Positions 16,489-23,656 of a stretch of 44,268 nt of DNA are shown here, in pieces. Origin of the DNA: a virus; the IMG/VR virus record IMGVR_UViG_3300003322_000931, positions 1 to 44,268 of that record; one strand, given 5' to 3'. The first letter of the stretch is position 1; each line of letters starts with the position of its first letter. The notes under the pieces were generated by a model. It made no database searches. It had not been told where the DNA came from and saw only the letters and a program-made list of their open reading frames with translations. The translations under genes were made by a program, and so were the position numbers.

Positions 16489-17670
16489 CTACCTCGGCAT
16501 CAGGAGGGGCCGCGCCACATCGTTCTGCTCAACGATCAACTCGGCCTGCACTGCCGACTGGACAGCCTCATTGAACTCTCCAATCGTCATCGTCCTCCAG
16601 AATTGGCTCTTGTAAAGGACGCGCTTCTCTATGGCCCCGGCGCGCTTGACCGCCTCCACAATCTCACGGGAGGCGTTTGTAACCTTGGATTGGCCTACCA
16701 CTCCGAATACTTGGCTGGTGTCCTCGTCGAGCAACCTCAACTGTCGCTCGGCTTCCCGTAGGTGGTCGAGGGTAATCGTGGGGAAGTCGCCGCGTGCCGC
16801 GCTGATGACCATGGCAAGCTTATGCAGATGCACTTGCTTACGGCCGACGAATCCTCGTTCCAGCGAGTTCGCGGTCATGCTGCGCAGCAGCGCGCGTTCC
16901 TCCGCGTACCACCGCTCCCCCCACTCGTAGGCTTCCTCCGTAAGCTCGTATTCACCAGCATGATTTGCGATGTTCCGCAACCTGTCAAGCAGGTTCATCT
17001 CTCTCTCACGACGTTTCTCCGTATCGCCCATATTGCGCTTCGGATAGGCGATGTCCTTCGTCGGCATCTCCCCGTAGAGGTAGATGAAGCGGCCCGCGAG
17101 ACCACCGCCGACGAGTCCCTCGGTGAAGTGCTCACTCATCCACTTGGGCGTCGTTGCCGCAATAAGGTTGATCCACGGATTGGTCATCACGTCGTTGCCG
17201 CTCGTCTTCGTCATCTTCTCGATGCTATCGAGTTTGCCGTCCCACAGGTCCGTCATCGTGTCCACCAACTCCCGGTTGGCGGGATCGAAGAAACTGCCGA
17301 ACTCGCTAATCGCGAGGGTCACTGGCGACATCTCGAAGTCGCTCCCATCCGGCAGCATCACGTCGTCCTTGTGCGTCGCCACGTACTGGACGAGCGCTTG
17401 CCACGTCACGATGCTGGGGCCGCGATGGATGCCGTCGACGCGCTTCAGCAGCCGCATGCCGATATCGATGCTGGTGGACTTGCGGACCATGCCCGGCTCG
17501 CCCACGATCAGGATGTAGAAGTTCGGCGACCACTGGAAGTGACCCATGTCGAACCAGACTTTGCGGCGCAGCACCCCGGCCACGGTTGCGACGCCAACCC
17601 AGTACAGGAGGCGTTCGGACGCTTCGCCGTCCGATCCATACTCCACGAAGTCGGCCAGCCAGTCAGCCAT
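16489..17670 (-). CDS. DUF3987-type helicase-like ATPase, 393 aa
   Basis: A Walker A variant with Arg before the Lys, VGEPGMVRKSTS (56-67), is typical of DUF3987/phage primase-helicase ATPases. ISEFGSFFDPAN (about 121-132) looks like Walker B plus sensor, and NPWINLIAATTPKWM is the beta strand with the polar sensor residue. The C-terminus has a winged-helix-like region. No primase zinc finger is visible, so it is probably a replicative helicase only. It lies one small-gene cluster downstream of the DNA polymerase. SD sequence GGAG just before the ATG. Confidence 0.7.
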   Translation of the reverse strand: MADWLADFVEYGSDGEASERLLYWVGVATVAGVLRRKVWFDMGHFQWSPNFYILIVGEPGMVRKSTSIDIGMRLLKRVDGIHRGPSIVTWQALVQYVATHKDDVMLPDGSDFEMSPVTLAISEFGSFFDPANRELVDTMTDLWDGKLDSIEKMTKTSGNDVMTNPWINLIAATTPKWMSEHFTEGLVGGGLAGRFIYLYGEMPTKDIAYPKRNMGDTEKRREREMNLLDRLRNIANHAGEYELTEEAYEWGERWYAEERALLRSMTANSLERGFVGRKQVHLHKLAMVISAARGDFPTITLDHLREAERQLRLLDEDTSQVFGVVGQSKVTNASREIVEAVKRAGAIEKRVLYKSQFWRTMTIGEFNEAVQSAVQAELIVEQNDVARPLLMPR

Positions 17671-17860
17671 GGCCCGCTCTCCTCGGATCGCCCCTCGTTA
17701 TGTCTACGAACTGCCAATGGTTGTAGGCATGCTTTGCCGACATCGCGTGGATCATGCGCCCACGCCCCATGCAGTACCAGCCCATGCCTGCACGGCGCAA
17801 CCTCGGCTTGTCGCGTTGCATCGCCAGCCTATCCCTAATGTAACGTTCCTCTTCGCTCAC
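17663..17860 (-). CDS. small protein with GWYC motif, 65 aa (paralogue of next)
   Basis: Starts at a GTG with GGAGGA five bases upstream; the frame is open further to 17899, but that part has no ribosome site. The middle, KPRLRRAGMGWYCMGRGR, matches RPRLRKAGLGWYCIACTM of the adjacent upstream minigene, so the two are tandem duplicates. It continues with HAYNHWQFVD. Arg/Gly-rich, no known family. Overlaps the helicase-like gene by 8 nt and the paralogue by 26 nt. Confidence 0.65.
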   Translation of the reverse strand: MSEEERYIRDRLAMQRDKPRLRRAGMGWYCMGRGRMIHAMSAKHAYNHWQFVDITRGDPRRAGHG

Positions 17861-17939
17861 CGTGTCCTCCCATCGTGCACGCAATGCAGTACCAGCCAAG
17901 CCCGGCCTTACGCAGTCGCGGTCTTTCCAAGATAATCAT
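17835..17939 (-). CDS. 34-residue minigene with GWYC motif (tandem paralogue)
   Basis: A 35-codon frame starting MIILERPRLRKAGLGWYC, with Cys residues C18 and C21 as a CxxC pair. The ATG lies one base after the TGA of the upstream gene and has GGTGGG seven bases before it. The shared [RK]PRLR[RK]AG[LM]GWYC segment with the downstream gene is the argument that this tiny frame is real. Function unknown; the basic arm plus CxxC could bind nucleic acid. Confidence 0.55.
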   Translation of the reverse strand: MIILERPRLRKAGLGWYCIACTMGGHGERRGTLH

Positions 17940-17940
17940 G

Positions 17941-18165
17941 TCAGCCCACCTCCGCTCCGACCACGATGTCCGAGTCCACATACAGGCCGATGCGGTCCAT
18001 ACGGCAGTCGGCCGTTATCATGCAGCCGTGCCCATCCCTACGCACAACGCGGTAGCGCAGGCCCGCCGACTCGATACGCTGGATCGCAGCGCCAATCCGC
18101 ATTCCCTCGACATCCTCGCAAGCGCTCTTGGCAAGCTCCTGCAACTCATAGAAATTCCGGCTCAT
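17941..18165 (-). CDS. hypothetical, possibly I78-type inhibitor-like fold, 74 aa
   Basis: The segment RYRVVRRDGHGCMITADCRM followed by DRIGLYVDSDIVVGAEVG resembles the DYRPDRLNVxVDxxGxIxxVxCG pattern of I78 peptidase inhibitors, with a helix before it (GMRIGAAIQRIESAGL). This is a weak fold-level similarity. Start: ATG with GAGGAG upstream, overlapping the polymerase stop as ATGA. Confidence 0.55.
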   Translation of the reverse strand: MSRNFYELQELAKSACEDVEGMRIGAAIQRIESAGLRYRVVRRDGHGCMITADCRMDRIGLYVDSDIVVGAEVG

Positions 18166-20501
18166 GTCCAGCTCCTCTTCCCTTTCTTGCACGCGCCCCA
18201 CGACTCCGTCGACGTCGACAGCCCCAACGGGATGACGAGCGGGTCGTCGTAGGGGACGACGATCTTGCGCGCGCGCTCCATCAACGGCAGGACGCGCTCC
18301 TCGTACACTGTTGGGTACGAACCGACGACGCTATCATACATCTGTAGATATATGGAAACGCTGTCGATGGCATCGAACGCCATGTGGATTTTCGACGCGA
18401 CAATCGCAATGGTGGACTGCGGCACCCACGCCAGCGCCTGCGGCAGCAGGCCGTCCACGCGGTCGAAGAACGTCATCTCATATCCAAAAGCATTTCGTAC
18501 CGTTCGAGTAGTTTCAAGAGCACGCTGCACTCGTTTATGCCAGTCCAGTATTCCGGGGTGGGCGGCGAACCAACGTCTTTGGGCCATGTCAGCTTCATGA
18601 ACCGTGCTGCCGATAGCAATGGCGCATGTTCTAGGCTTACCGCCATAGTTAGTGAGATGAACGAACCTCTTAGCGAATTGTCGTTGATCCTCTGTCGGTG
18701 CACTTGTTCCGAAAATGTCCTTGGCGTTCTCGATGTGGATATCGACACTTTGTCCTCCTATGGTCTCTCGCATCTTCGCCTTCAGGTCCGCGTCGTCCGC
18801 CTCCCACACCACGACCTGTAGGTCGGCGCGCTCAAGGTCGCAGTCGAACATCGTGTGGCCGGTCGGCGGCACGAAGATGCCACGGAAGGCGCCGCTGATG
18901 TTGAGCAGGTTGCAGCCCCGGCCGAACGGGTTCTTGCTCGACGTCAGGCGAAAGGTCTCCGTGCCGCACGGCGAGAACGACGAGCGCACGAGGCCATCCG
19001 GGTCCAGCTTGGCGCGCAGCACGTTCGTCTGCTGGGACTTCAGCGAACGCCACTCGACAACCGCGCCAAGAACGTCGGCCCTTTCAGGATGCCACGCGAT
19101 GACTTGCGCCAGATCGTCATCTCCAGTGCCACCACCATCGGTTTTGGCCTTCGCACCACGCGCCGGTTTGCGGCAACCCCATTCCTTGTAGACCAAATCC
19201 CCAATCTGCTTAGGACTCGCAAGGTTGATCGCGCGCCCAGCCGCGTCGCATACAATGATTGCCTTCTCTTGTAGCTGCTCGTCAATCTGTGCATCAAGAC
19301 GCGCTGTCCGCTCGTTATCACGAATCACTCCCCTTCGTTGCATTGGATAGACATGGTTGTGACCGTACTCGATACGGTCGGCGAACTGCCCAACGAGCCC
19401 ACGGCTCGCCAGTGCCTTGCGCTGGCCCTGCGCCACTTCCCACGTGCGCACGACGTCAAGGCAGTTGTAGAGGAACAGGCTCTCGAAGTCCTTGAGGTTG
19501 GCCCAGTCGCGCGCATCCTCCTTCCAATAGCGATACCAGTCGCAGTACATCGACGCCAAGTGGCCCAGCGTGCGAGGCGTGCCCGGAAATAGGACGGATT
19601 GCGCGATCATCGTGTCGTGCGTCAGCCGTGGAACAAAGCCCCAGTTGTCGTCGAAGTAGGCTGTGTCGTAGATGAAGTTCTGGCCCACGACGTTGACACG
19701 TGGTGACGTCAGCATAGCCTCCAAGCGGCGCAGCACCAACTCCTTCTCGTAGGCCGTCCAGTACGCACCGTATTCCTCGCAGATGAACGGAATGCACATG
19801 GCCCGCGTCGCACTCGTCGCCAAGCCCACACACACGATCTGGCCCCGTGACGTCTCGACGTCGACGGCCACGTCGCCATCAAGCATGTCGATGAACTCGA
19901 TGGCTTCAGCTATCGTGGGGCGCCATGTGAACTGCCACTCCGGTTCCGGCTTGAACCCGCCGCGCATCCTCCGCACGACGCGCTGCTTCAGGTCGTGGAC
20001 GAGGTGCCCCCGCGACGGCCACTGGCGCAGAACGCTCGCCGGGTGCAACGTGGGCACGAACGGCCTGCCGTCAGGCAGGACGAGTTCGCTACCGCGCCAC
20101 GACGTGATGCCCCACTCGCCGGCGAGCGCCCACAGCGGCGTGTTGCCGAGGCCGACGATGACGCGTGGCTGCACACGGGCGATCTCCTCGCGCAGTTCGG
20201 CCAAGCCTTCCTCGACCAACTCGTTGTAGTAGCGGCCGTTCGCGCAGGGCCATTCGTTCTTCGTGCCCACGCCCTTCTTGTCGGTGAGCCACGCGCCGAT
20301 GTCGTTCGACGGCGGCCTGTACTTGCAGACGTTGGTGACGTAGCAGTCGCGCCGATTGATGCCGACTTCGCGCAGGATCGTATCGAGCAAGCGGCCCGCA
20401 GGGCCGACGAACGGCTTGCCCTCAAGCTCCTCGGTTTCGCCCGGCGCCTCGCCCACGATCATGACGCCGCCGCTCAGCCCATGGCCCTTAACCTTAATCA
20501 C
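18162..20501 (-). CDS. UDG - 3'-5' exonuclease - family A DNA polymerase fusion, 779 aa
   Basis: Residues 13-180 are a family 4-like uracil-DNA glycosylase: GEAPG (17-21), GKPFVGPAGRLLD, TNVCKYRPP and HPASVLR (153-159). C59 and C86 could be two of the four iron-sulfur ligands; the N-terminal CxxC pair is missing. Residues about 205-370 are the proofreading exonuclease (DVETS 214-218, NFIYDTAYFD, YNCLD). The polymerase follows: motif A D555-LERA-D560, motif B R607/K611/Y619, motif C YDS with D723. Compared with E. coli Pol I, E710 is Asp, F762 is His and the H-E around the motif C Asp are Tyr-Ser. Start is a GTG with GGAAGGGAG upstream and GTGA overlap. A UDG domain on a phage PolA is, from memory, also noted in SPO1. 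Confidence 0.9.
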   Translation of the reverse strand: MIKVKGHGLSGGVMIVGEAPGETEELEGKPFVGPAGRLLDTILREVGINRRDCYVTNVCKYRPPSNDIGAWLTDKKGVGTKNEWPCANGRYYNELVEEGLAELREEIARVQPRVIVGLGNTPLWALAGEWGITSWRGSELVLPDGRPFVPTLHPASVLRQWPSRGHLVHDLKQRVVRRMRGGFKPEPEWQFTWRPTIAEAIEFIDMLDGDVAVDVETSRGQIVCVGLATSATRAMCIPFICEEYGAYWTAYEKELVLRRLEAMLTSPRVNVVGQNFIYDTAYFDDNWGFVPRLTHDTMIAQSVLFPGTPRTLGHLASMYCDWYRYWKEDARDWANLKDFESLFLYNCLDVVRTWEVAQGQRKALASRGLVGQFADRIEYGHNHVYPMQRRGVIRDNERTARLDAQIDEQLQEKAIIVCDAAGRAINLASPKQIGDLVYKEWGCRKPARGAKAKTDGGGTGDDDLAQVIAWHPERADVLGAVVEWRSLKSQQTNVLRAKLDPDGLVRSSFSPCGTETFRLTSSKNPFGRGCNLLNISGAFRGIFVPPTGHTMFDCDLERADLQVVVWEADDADLKAKMRETIGGQSVDIHIENAKDIFGTSAPTEDQRQFAKRFVHLTNYGGKPRTCAIAIGSTVHEADMAQRRWFAAHPGILDWHKRVQRALETTRTVRNAFGYEMTFFDRVDGLLPQALAWVPQSTIAIVASKIHMAFDAIDSVSIYLQMYDSVVGSYPTVYEERVLPLMERARKIVVPYDDPLVIPLGLSTSTESWGACKKGKRSWT

Positions 20502-20680
20502 GTGTCGCTCCCTTCCGGCCAGTTGTGCAGCCACACCACGAAGTCAGACAACGCCCTATGAAACAGGTCGCGCTCCGGCTCATACCACTCGTCCATCGAT
20601 TGGCCCTTGGTAGCAAGGTACTCACCCATCAACTCCTCGATGTCGCCTGCCAGTTGCTCCCGAAATTGTTGGCTGCTCAT
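20498..20680 (-). CDS. hypothetical protein, 60 aa
   Basis: A helical acidic protein (MSSQQFREQLAGDIEELMGE) with Trp pairs near the C-terminus (VVWLHNWPEG). GGAGG lies before the ATG. It overlaps both neighbours by 4 nt (ATGA upstream, GTGA into the polymerase gene), so it is tightly coupled to polymerase expression. No family recognised. Confidence 0.7.
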   Translation of the reverse strand: MSSQQFREQLAGDIEELMGEYLATKGQSMDEWYEPERDLFHRALSDFVVWLHNWPEGSDT

Positions 20681-20913
20681 TGCTGCCTCCGCTTCGGTTC
20701 ATACCGCTTCCACGGCTCAAGGTAGTGCGGCCCGCTCTCGTGGACCGCCTCGCCACCCTCGTCGACATGCCAACAGCACTGGCACCCATGGCAGATGAAC
20801 GTCGTGTATACATGGCCGTCCGTCCCAAACACATGGACGTAGCCACGTGGCCCCGTGTAGTTGCCGTCCACGTCCTCCGTGAAGTCGAGCGGCTCAAGCA
20901 CAGTCACGCTCAT
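20677..20913 (-). CDS. hypothetical Cys-cluster protein, 78 aa
   Basis: Beta-rich (YVHVFGTDGHVYTTFICHGC) with the cluster CHGCQCCWHV followed by a His in a glutamate-rich region, suggesting a small zinc site. Start at ATG 20913 with GGAGG five bases upstream. The stop overlaps the next gene by ATGA. Function unknown. Confidence 0.7.
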   Translation of the reverse strand: MSVTVLEPLDFTEDVDGNYTGPRGYVHVFGTDGHVYTTFICHGCQCCWHVDEGGEAVHESGPHYLEPWKRYEPKRRQQ

Positions 20914-20914
20914 G

Positions 20915-21037
20915 TCAGCCTCCATTGCGAATCTTGTCGCGCAGCGCGTCCTTCATCGCCGTGAGCGTGCGGAACTTCGCCCCAGCTCGAAACCCCATGT
21001 AGGCTCCGGCCACGAACACCAAAACGGTATAAATCAT
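20915..21037 (-). CDS. membrane microprotein, 40 aa
   Basis: MIYTVLVFVAGAYMGFRAGA is one hydrophobic helix, followed by a basic helical tail (KFRTLTAMKDALRDKI). Gly/Ala-rich helices with a basic inside tail resemble small inner-membrane proteins. GGGAG precedes the ATG. One base separates its stop from the next start. Topology would place the tail in the cytoplasm. Confidence 0.65.
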   Translation of the reverse strand: MIYTVLVFVAGAYMGFRAGAKFRTLTAMKDALRDKIRNGG

Positions 21038-21069
21038 TTCTTTCTCCCGTAGATGCGCCATGCGGCGCG

Positions 21070-21270
21070 TTAATCGTTGATCTCGCGCAGGGCCAATGAC
21101 AGGCGCTTGTCGTGCTGCTCTTTGTGACGCTCGATTCGTGCGCTCATTGCCGCGAGTTGCGTGATGGCTTCCCGCACGTCCGCAACGTATTGCGAGTGCG
21201 CGCCAAGGTTCGACAGTTCCACGCACACGTCTTCGAGACGGTCCGTCAGGCCCTGAATTTGCGGCATCAT
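21070..21270 (-). CDS. hypothetical coiled-coil protein, 66 aa
   Basis: Almost entirely helical with heptad-like spacing (IQGLTDRLEDVCVELSNLG; ITQLAAMSARIERHKEQHDK). GGAGGGAG precedes the double ATG start, which overlaps the upstream stop (ATGA). Probably a small dimeric protein; no family recognised. Confidence 0.65.
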   Translation of the reverse strand: MMPQIQGLTDRLEDVCVELSNLGAHSQYVADVREAITQLAAMSARIERHKEQHDKRLSLALREIND

Positions 21271-21473
21271 ATCGCTCCCTCCGGCGTCCAATTCGGGTTC
21301 CCCGTAGATAGAACCTCATCCAGAAACTTGTCCGGCCCATCAAACATAATCGACTGGAATGTAAGAATGTCCTCCTGCCCCAATCGCAGAGTGCCTACGT
21401 TCTTCCCGTTGATGAAGAACGCAACGTCGCAATGCGACGGGGTAGGGTTACGGTAATCCAGTGTTATCTTCAT
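21267..21473 (-). CDS. hypothetical protein, 68 aa
   Basis: A small beta-rich protein (MKITLDYRNPTPSHCDVAFF, INGKNVGTLRLGQEDILTFQ). Strong GGAGGGGG before the ATG. Linked to both neighbours by ATGA overlaps. Its last residues, PEGAI, and the ribosome site of the next gene are the same DNA, and the upstream gene also ends PEGAI. Confidence 0.7.
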   Translation of the reverse strand: MKITLDYRNPTPSHCDVAFFINGKNVGTLRLGQEDILTFQSIMFDGPDKFLDEVLSTGNPNWTPEGAI

Positions 21474-21883
21474 ATTGCCCCCTCCGGTTCGTAGTAGATG
21501 GCTTCAGGCGTCACGACGGCCAGCACATCAATTGTTGGATCGTCGAACTTTCTATGGGTGAGTGCACCGTTCGGCGCCCGATGCCCGGTCGTTACCTTGA
21601 CGCGCTTTCCGAACCCCATGCTCAGTCCTGCCACCATCGTCACAAGCTCGAAAGGCTGCGACTCGAACGTCGCCCTATAAACGAGGTAGCCCCTCTGCAC
21701 CAAGTCAAGTTGCACGCGCATCAGGTTCATGCTGCCAATGGTGCCCACGGCCAGTTGCGACGCGGCCGTCTTCGGGTTGTTCTCGTGCCACTTCTTGCTG
21801 TGCCATGCCCGCGAGCACGCCGCATCGCAGAACTTCTTATTGCGCCTAGCCATGGGCTTACCGCAGTGCGCACACTCATTCAT
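21470..21883 (-). CDS. zinc-finger protein with degenerate PD-(D/E)XK-like domain, 137 aa
   Basis: The N-terminus has C4-x2-C7-x11-C19-x3-C23 (CAHCGKP...FCDAACSRAW), a small zinc finger. The rest, from QLAVGTIGSMNLMRVQLDLV onward with GYLVYRATF, FELVTMV, RVKVTTG and FDDPTIDVLAVV, follows the strand order of PD-(D/E)XK endonuclease-like proteins, but the usual D and ExK positions read E and K-V-T. So it is either a divergent nuclease or a DNA-binding relic of one. Chosen start ATG 21883; an upstream TTG/ATG at 21910 is possible. Confidence 0.6.
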   Translation of the reverse strand: MNECAHCGKPMARRNKKFCDAACSRAWHSKKWHENNPKTAASQLAVGTIGSMNLMRVQLDLVQRGYLVYRATFESQPFELVTMVAGLSMGFGKRVKVTTGHRAPNGALTHRKFDDPTIDVLAVVTPEAIYYEPEGAI

Positions 21884-22109
21884 CGCACGCCTCCACACGG
21901 TGCCAAGCACCGTTCCACCACACGATGTTGTAGTAAGCCAGCAGCTTGCGAGGCGGTCGGCGGTTGCCGTGGCCGTTCATCGCCTCACTCATGTTCCCGC
22001 TGCTGATGCCCAGCGCCTTGGCACACAGACTGGGGCCACCAAACTCCCGCTGCATCGCAGTGCGCAGCCAGTCCAACACGTTTTCGATTGGCTCAAGTGT
22101 CGCCTTCAT
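21876..22109 (-). CDS. putative helix-turn-helix regulator, 77 aa
   Basis: Residues 1-55 read as a compact helical DNA-binding domain: MKATLEPIENVLDWLRTAMQ, then GGPSLCAKALGISSGNMSEA with the A-LGIS-GNMSEAMNG helix-turn-helix step typical of Cro/XRE-like proteins. A Trp-rich tail follows. GGAGG precedes the ATG. A candidate repressor for the palindromes near 32.1 kb, which is a guess. Confidence 0.65.
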   Translation of the reverse strand: MKATLEPIENVLDWLRTAMQREFGGPSLCAKALGISSGNMSEAMNGHGNRRPPRKLLAYYNIVWWNGAWHRVEACDE

Positions 22110-22257
22110 CGCCCGCCTCCAACCACGCCTCTTCCAGCTCCAGCACCAAAATCACTGCGTCCAATATGTCCAGCTTCGCCGGGTCGCTGTCGTCTACGTG
22201 CCCACGATGCAACCGCAGCACGGCAAGTGCCCCTTCTACGGCTTCGAGCCTAGTCAT
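22093..22257 (-). CDS. hypothetical helical acidic protein, 54 aa
   Basis: MTRLEAVEGALAVLRLHRGH followed by an acidic helix ending ELEEAWLEAGDEGDT. The ATG has GGAGGA upstream and overlaps the previous gene by 8 nt; it overlaps the regulator gene by 17 nt. No family recognised. Confidence 0.6.
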   Translation of the reverse strand: MTRLEAVEGALAVLRLHRGHVDDSDPAKLDILDAVILVLELEEAWLEAGDEGDT

Positions 22258-22489
22258 CGTCGTCCTCCTTCGCCACGTCGAGCGCCATCGCCCTCTCGTA
22301 GTCGGCGCACGCCGCCTTCGCCCCCATCGCGAACTGCCTCGACTCCCAGTTGCCGTTCTCGCCCTCGTAGTCCGCCACCGCCGCGCGGATCGCCTCCACA
22401 CTCACTGGCGAAACCGGGTCCAGCAACCTGTGCATGGCCCACGACTTCCCCTGCGTCCAGAAATGGCTATGCCTCCTCGGATTGCTCAT
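22250..22489 (-). CDS. hypothetical protein, 79 aa
   Basis: Begins MSNPRRHSHFWTQGKSWAMH and continues with an alpha-helical acidic part ending in four Asp. AGGAGG lies six bases before the ATG. No family recognised. Sits in the run of overlapping small genes read from the promoter at 22779. Confidence 0.65.
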   Translation of the reverse strand: MSNPRRHSHFWTQGKSWAMHRLLDPVSPVSVEAIRAAVADYEGENGNWESRQFAMGAKAACADYERAMALDVAKEDDDD

Positions 22490-22700
22490 CGCCATCCTCC
22501 TGTTCCCGCTCCAGCATGTACTCGGCCAGCGCCAGCGCAATCCCGTCCGTCCAGCCCGGCAACGGATGGATGCTGTCCGCCATCTCGGCCACGGCCTGCT
22601 CCGTCATCGCGCCGGACTTGAGCATCCGGTAATAGTGGGCGAAGGCGTGATTCCGGTTGCGCGCTCTGGCCTTCAGATAGGCCATCAGCTTCTCTACCAT
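22467..22700 (-). CDS. hypothetical helical protein, 77 aa
   Basis: First gene after the promoter at 22752-22779. It opens MVEKLMAYLKARARNRNHAF and ends in an acidic tail. AGGGAG lies nine bases before the ATG. A hairpin begins the 5' leader. Overlaps the next gene by 23 nt. Function unknown. Confidence 0.65.
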   Translation of the reverse strand: MVEKLMAYLKARARNRNHAFAHYYRMLKSGAMTEQAVAEMADSIHPLPGWTDGIALALAEYMLEREQEDGDEQSEEA

Positions 22701-22721
22701 GATTTCTCTCCCTTTCTATCG

Positions 22722-22743
22722 TCGAGGGTCGCCAAACCCTCGA
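22722..22743 (-). other. 5'-leader hairpin, 8-bp stem
   Basis: TCGAGGGT (22722-22729) pairs with ACCCTCGA (22736-22743) around 6 nt. It falls at about +2 to +23 of the transcript from the adjacent promoter and has no T-run, so it is more likely an mRNA-stabilising or regulatory hairpin than a terminator. Confidence 0.6.
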
Positions 22744-22751
22744 ATAACCTT

Positions 22752-22779
22752 ATTATAGGCTTCTATCACATACTTTCAA
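22752..22779 (-). promoter_or_regulatory. leftward promoter TTGAAA-16-TATAAT
   Basis: Read on the minus strand, TTGAAA (22779-22774) and a perfect TATAAT (22757-22752) are 16 bp apart, preceded by CC, as in the other leftward promoters here. The -35 is inside the end of the upstream coding sequence. It should drive the genes from 22700 to the sigma factor. Confidence 0.75.
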
Positions 22780-23053
22780 GGACATTCCTCAGTCCTTGTG
22801 CGGCCTCGGCCGCCTCGCGCTCCGTTGCCCGGCGCTCCACGACGTATTCGCGGTCTCCCACCACCGCCACTACGCTGTAGCGGTAGCGGCAGTCGGCGCC
22901 GGGATTGTGGTTGACGGCAACGCCGTCGATGCGGTCCGCGCGGATGGCGCGGAAATGCGGTGCGATGACTTCGATCCACATGGCATCCTCCCTCGTGTCG
23001 ACCTTGACAGGCGACTTGGGAAAGGGTATGGGCGCCGTGTTGGTCGTTGCCAT
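22766..23053 (-). CDS. hypothetical protein, 95 aa
   Basis: A mixed alpha/beta protein (IEVIAPHFRAIRADRIDGVA, YRYSVVAVVGDREYVVERRA). The ATG at 23053 has AGGAG upstream at wide spacing. The strand pattern with an amphipathic C-terminal helix suggests a small globular protein; no family recognised. Its 3' end contains the -35 box of the next promoter. Confidence 0.65.
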   Translation of the reverse strand: MATTNTAPIPFPKSPVKVDTREDAMWIEVIAPHFRAIRADRIDGVAVNHNPGADCRYRYSVVAVVGDREYVVERRATEREAAEAAQGLRNVLESM

Positions 23054-23062
23054 GGTACACCT

Positions 23063-23290
23063 TTACTCCTGGAAAAGCGTTGCCTGTCGCGGCAAGTCAT
23101 CCAGACGGCGGCGCAGCGACGGCTCCAGTCCGTTCGCGGTGGAAGTAAGGAAGGCAACAACCTTGTGCACTGCGCCGCTTTCCGTGTGCAGGAAGATGCG
23201 TTGCCAGCGGATGCTGCCGCCATCTGCCGACGACACGGGCTCGACGGTGATGTCGGTGACGTCGTGAATCGATGTCTCAGTGGTGCTCAT
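23063..23290 (-). CDS. hypothetical protein, 75 aa
   Basis: Starts MSTTETSIHDVTDITVEPVS and continues with IRWQRIFLHTESGAVHKVVA, a small beta-rich protein. GGGAGGA precedes the ATG. It is the first gene after a leader of about 320 nt from the promoter at 23619-23646. No family recognised. Confidence 0.65.
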   Translation of the reverse strand: MSTTETSIHDVTDITVEPVSSADGGSIRWQRIFLHTESGAVHKVVAFLTSTANGLEPSLRRRLDDLPRQATLFQE

Positions 23291-23612
23291 GGTGTCCTCC
23301 CAGTTCGTGTAGGGGAGGGTTCCGCTATGTCGCCGGGGAGGCGGCTTCGAGATGGATGGCGAGTCCTTCGCGCCCAAGCCGAACCGACAAGGTTGGGGCG
23401 CACCATGTGCTGACTACCCTCTGGCGCGGGTTGGGGAGAGTGCGCGGTCAGCTCGCTGCTCTGCAAATGGTGGAACCGCTGCCCCTCTGCCCTCCTGCCT
23501 TGCGGCACTCGGTCGTCCGACTGGCTTACTTGACAGTCAATCGTTCAGCCTCGAAGTGGGTGACTAGCCCACGTGGAGCGGTTCCATTGATCGTATTTCG
23601 TGTTTCTCCCGT
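23291..23612 (-). other. long untranslated leader with inverted repeats
   Basis: No convincing gene in about 320 nt downstream of a promoter. It contains a perfect 10-bp inverted repeat, TGGAACCGCT (23471-23480) and AGCGGTTCCA (23577-23586), and near its centre an 11-bp palindrome TTGACAGTCAA (23530-23540). A structured regulatory leader or operator is plausible. A short frame beginning MVRPNLVGSAW exists but has no ribosome site. Confidence 0.5.
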
Positions 23613-23618
23613 ATTCCC

Positions 23619-23646
23619 ATGTTAGCACGCTTCGGCCGGAGCGCAA
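23619..23646 (-). promoter_or_regulatory. leftward promoter TTGCGC-16-TAACAT
   Basis: Minus strand CCTTGCGC (with TTGCGC at 23646-23641), 16 bp, then TAACAT (23624-23619) preceded by GC, followed by GGGAATACGGG. It shares CCTTG, spacer length and the downstream GGGAATACG with the promoter at 28359-28386. Drives the gene at 23290. Confidence 0.65.
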
Positions 23647-23656
23647 GGCACTTCTC

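Noticed and set aside
23287-23508. Small minus-strand frame (MVRPNLVGSAW...) in the leader at 23.4 kb
   Set aside because: No ribosome site, and ends in Arg/Pro-rich translation typical of non-coding GC-rich DNA.
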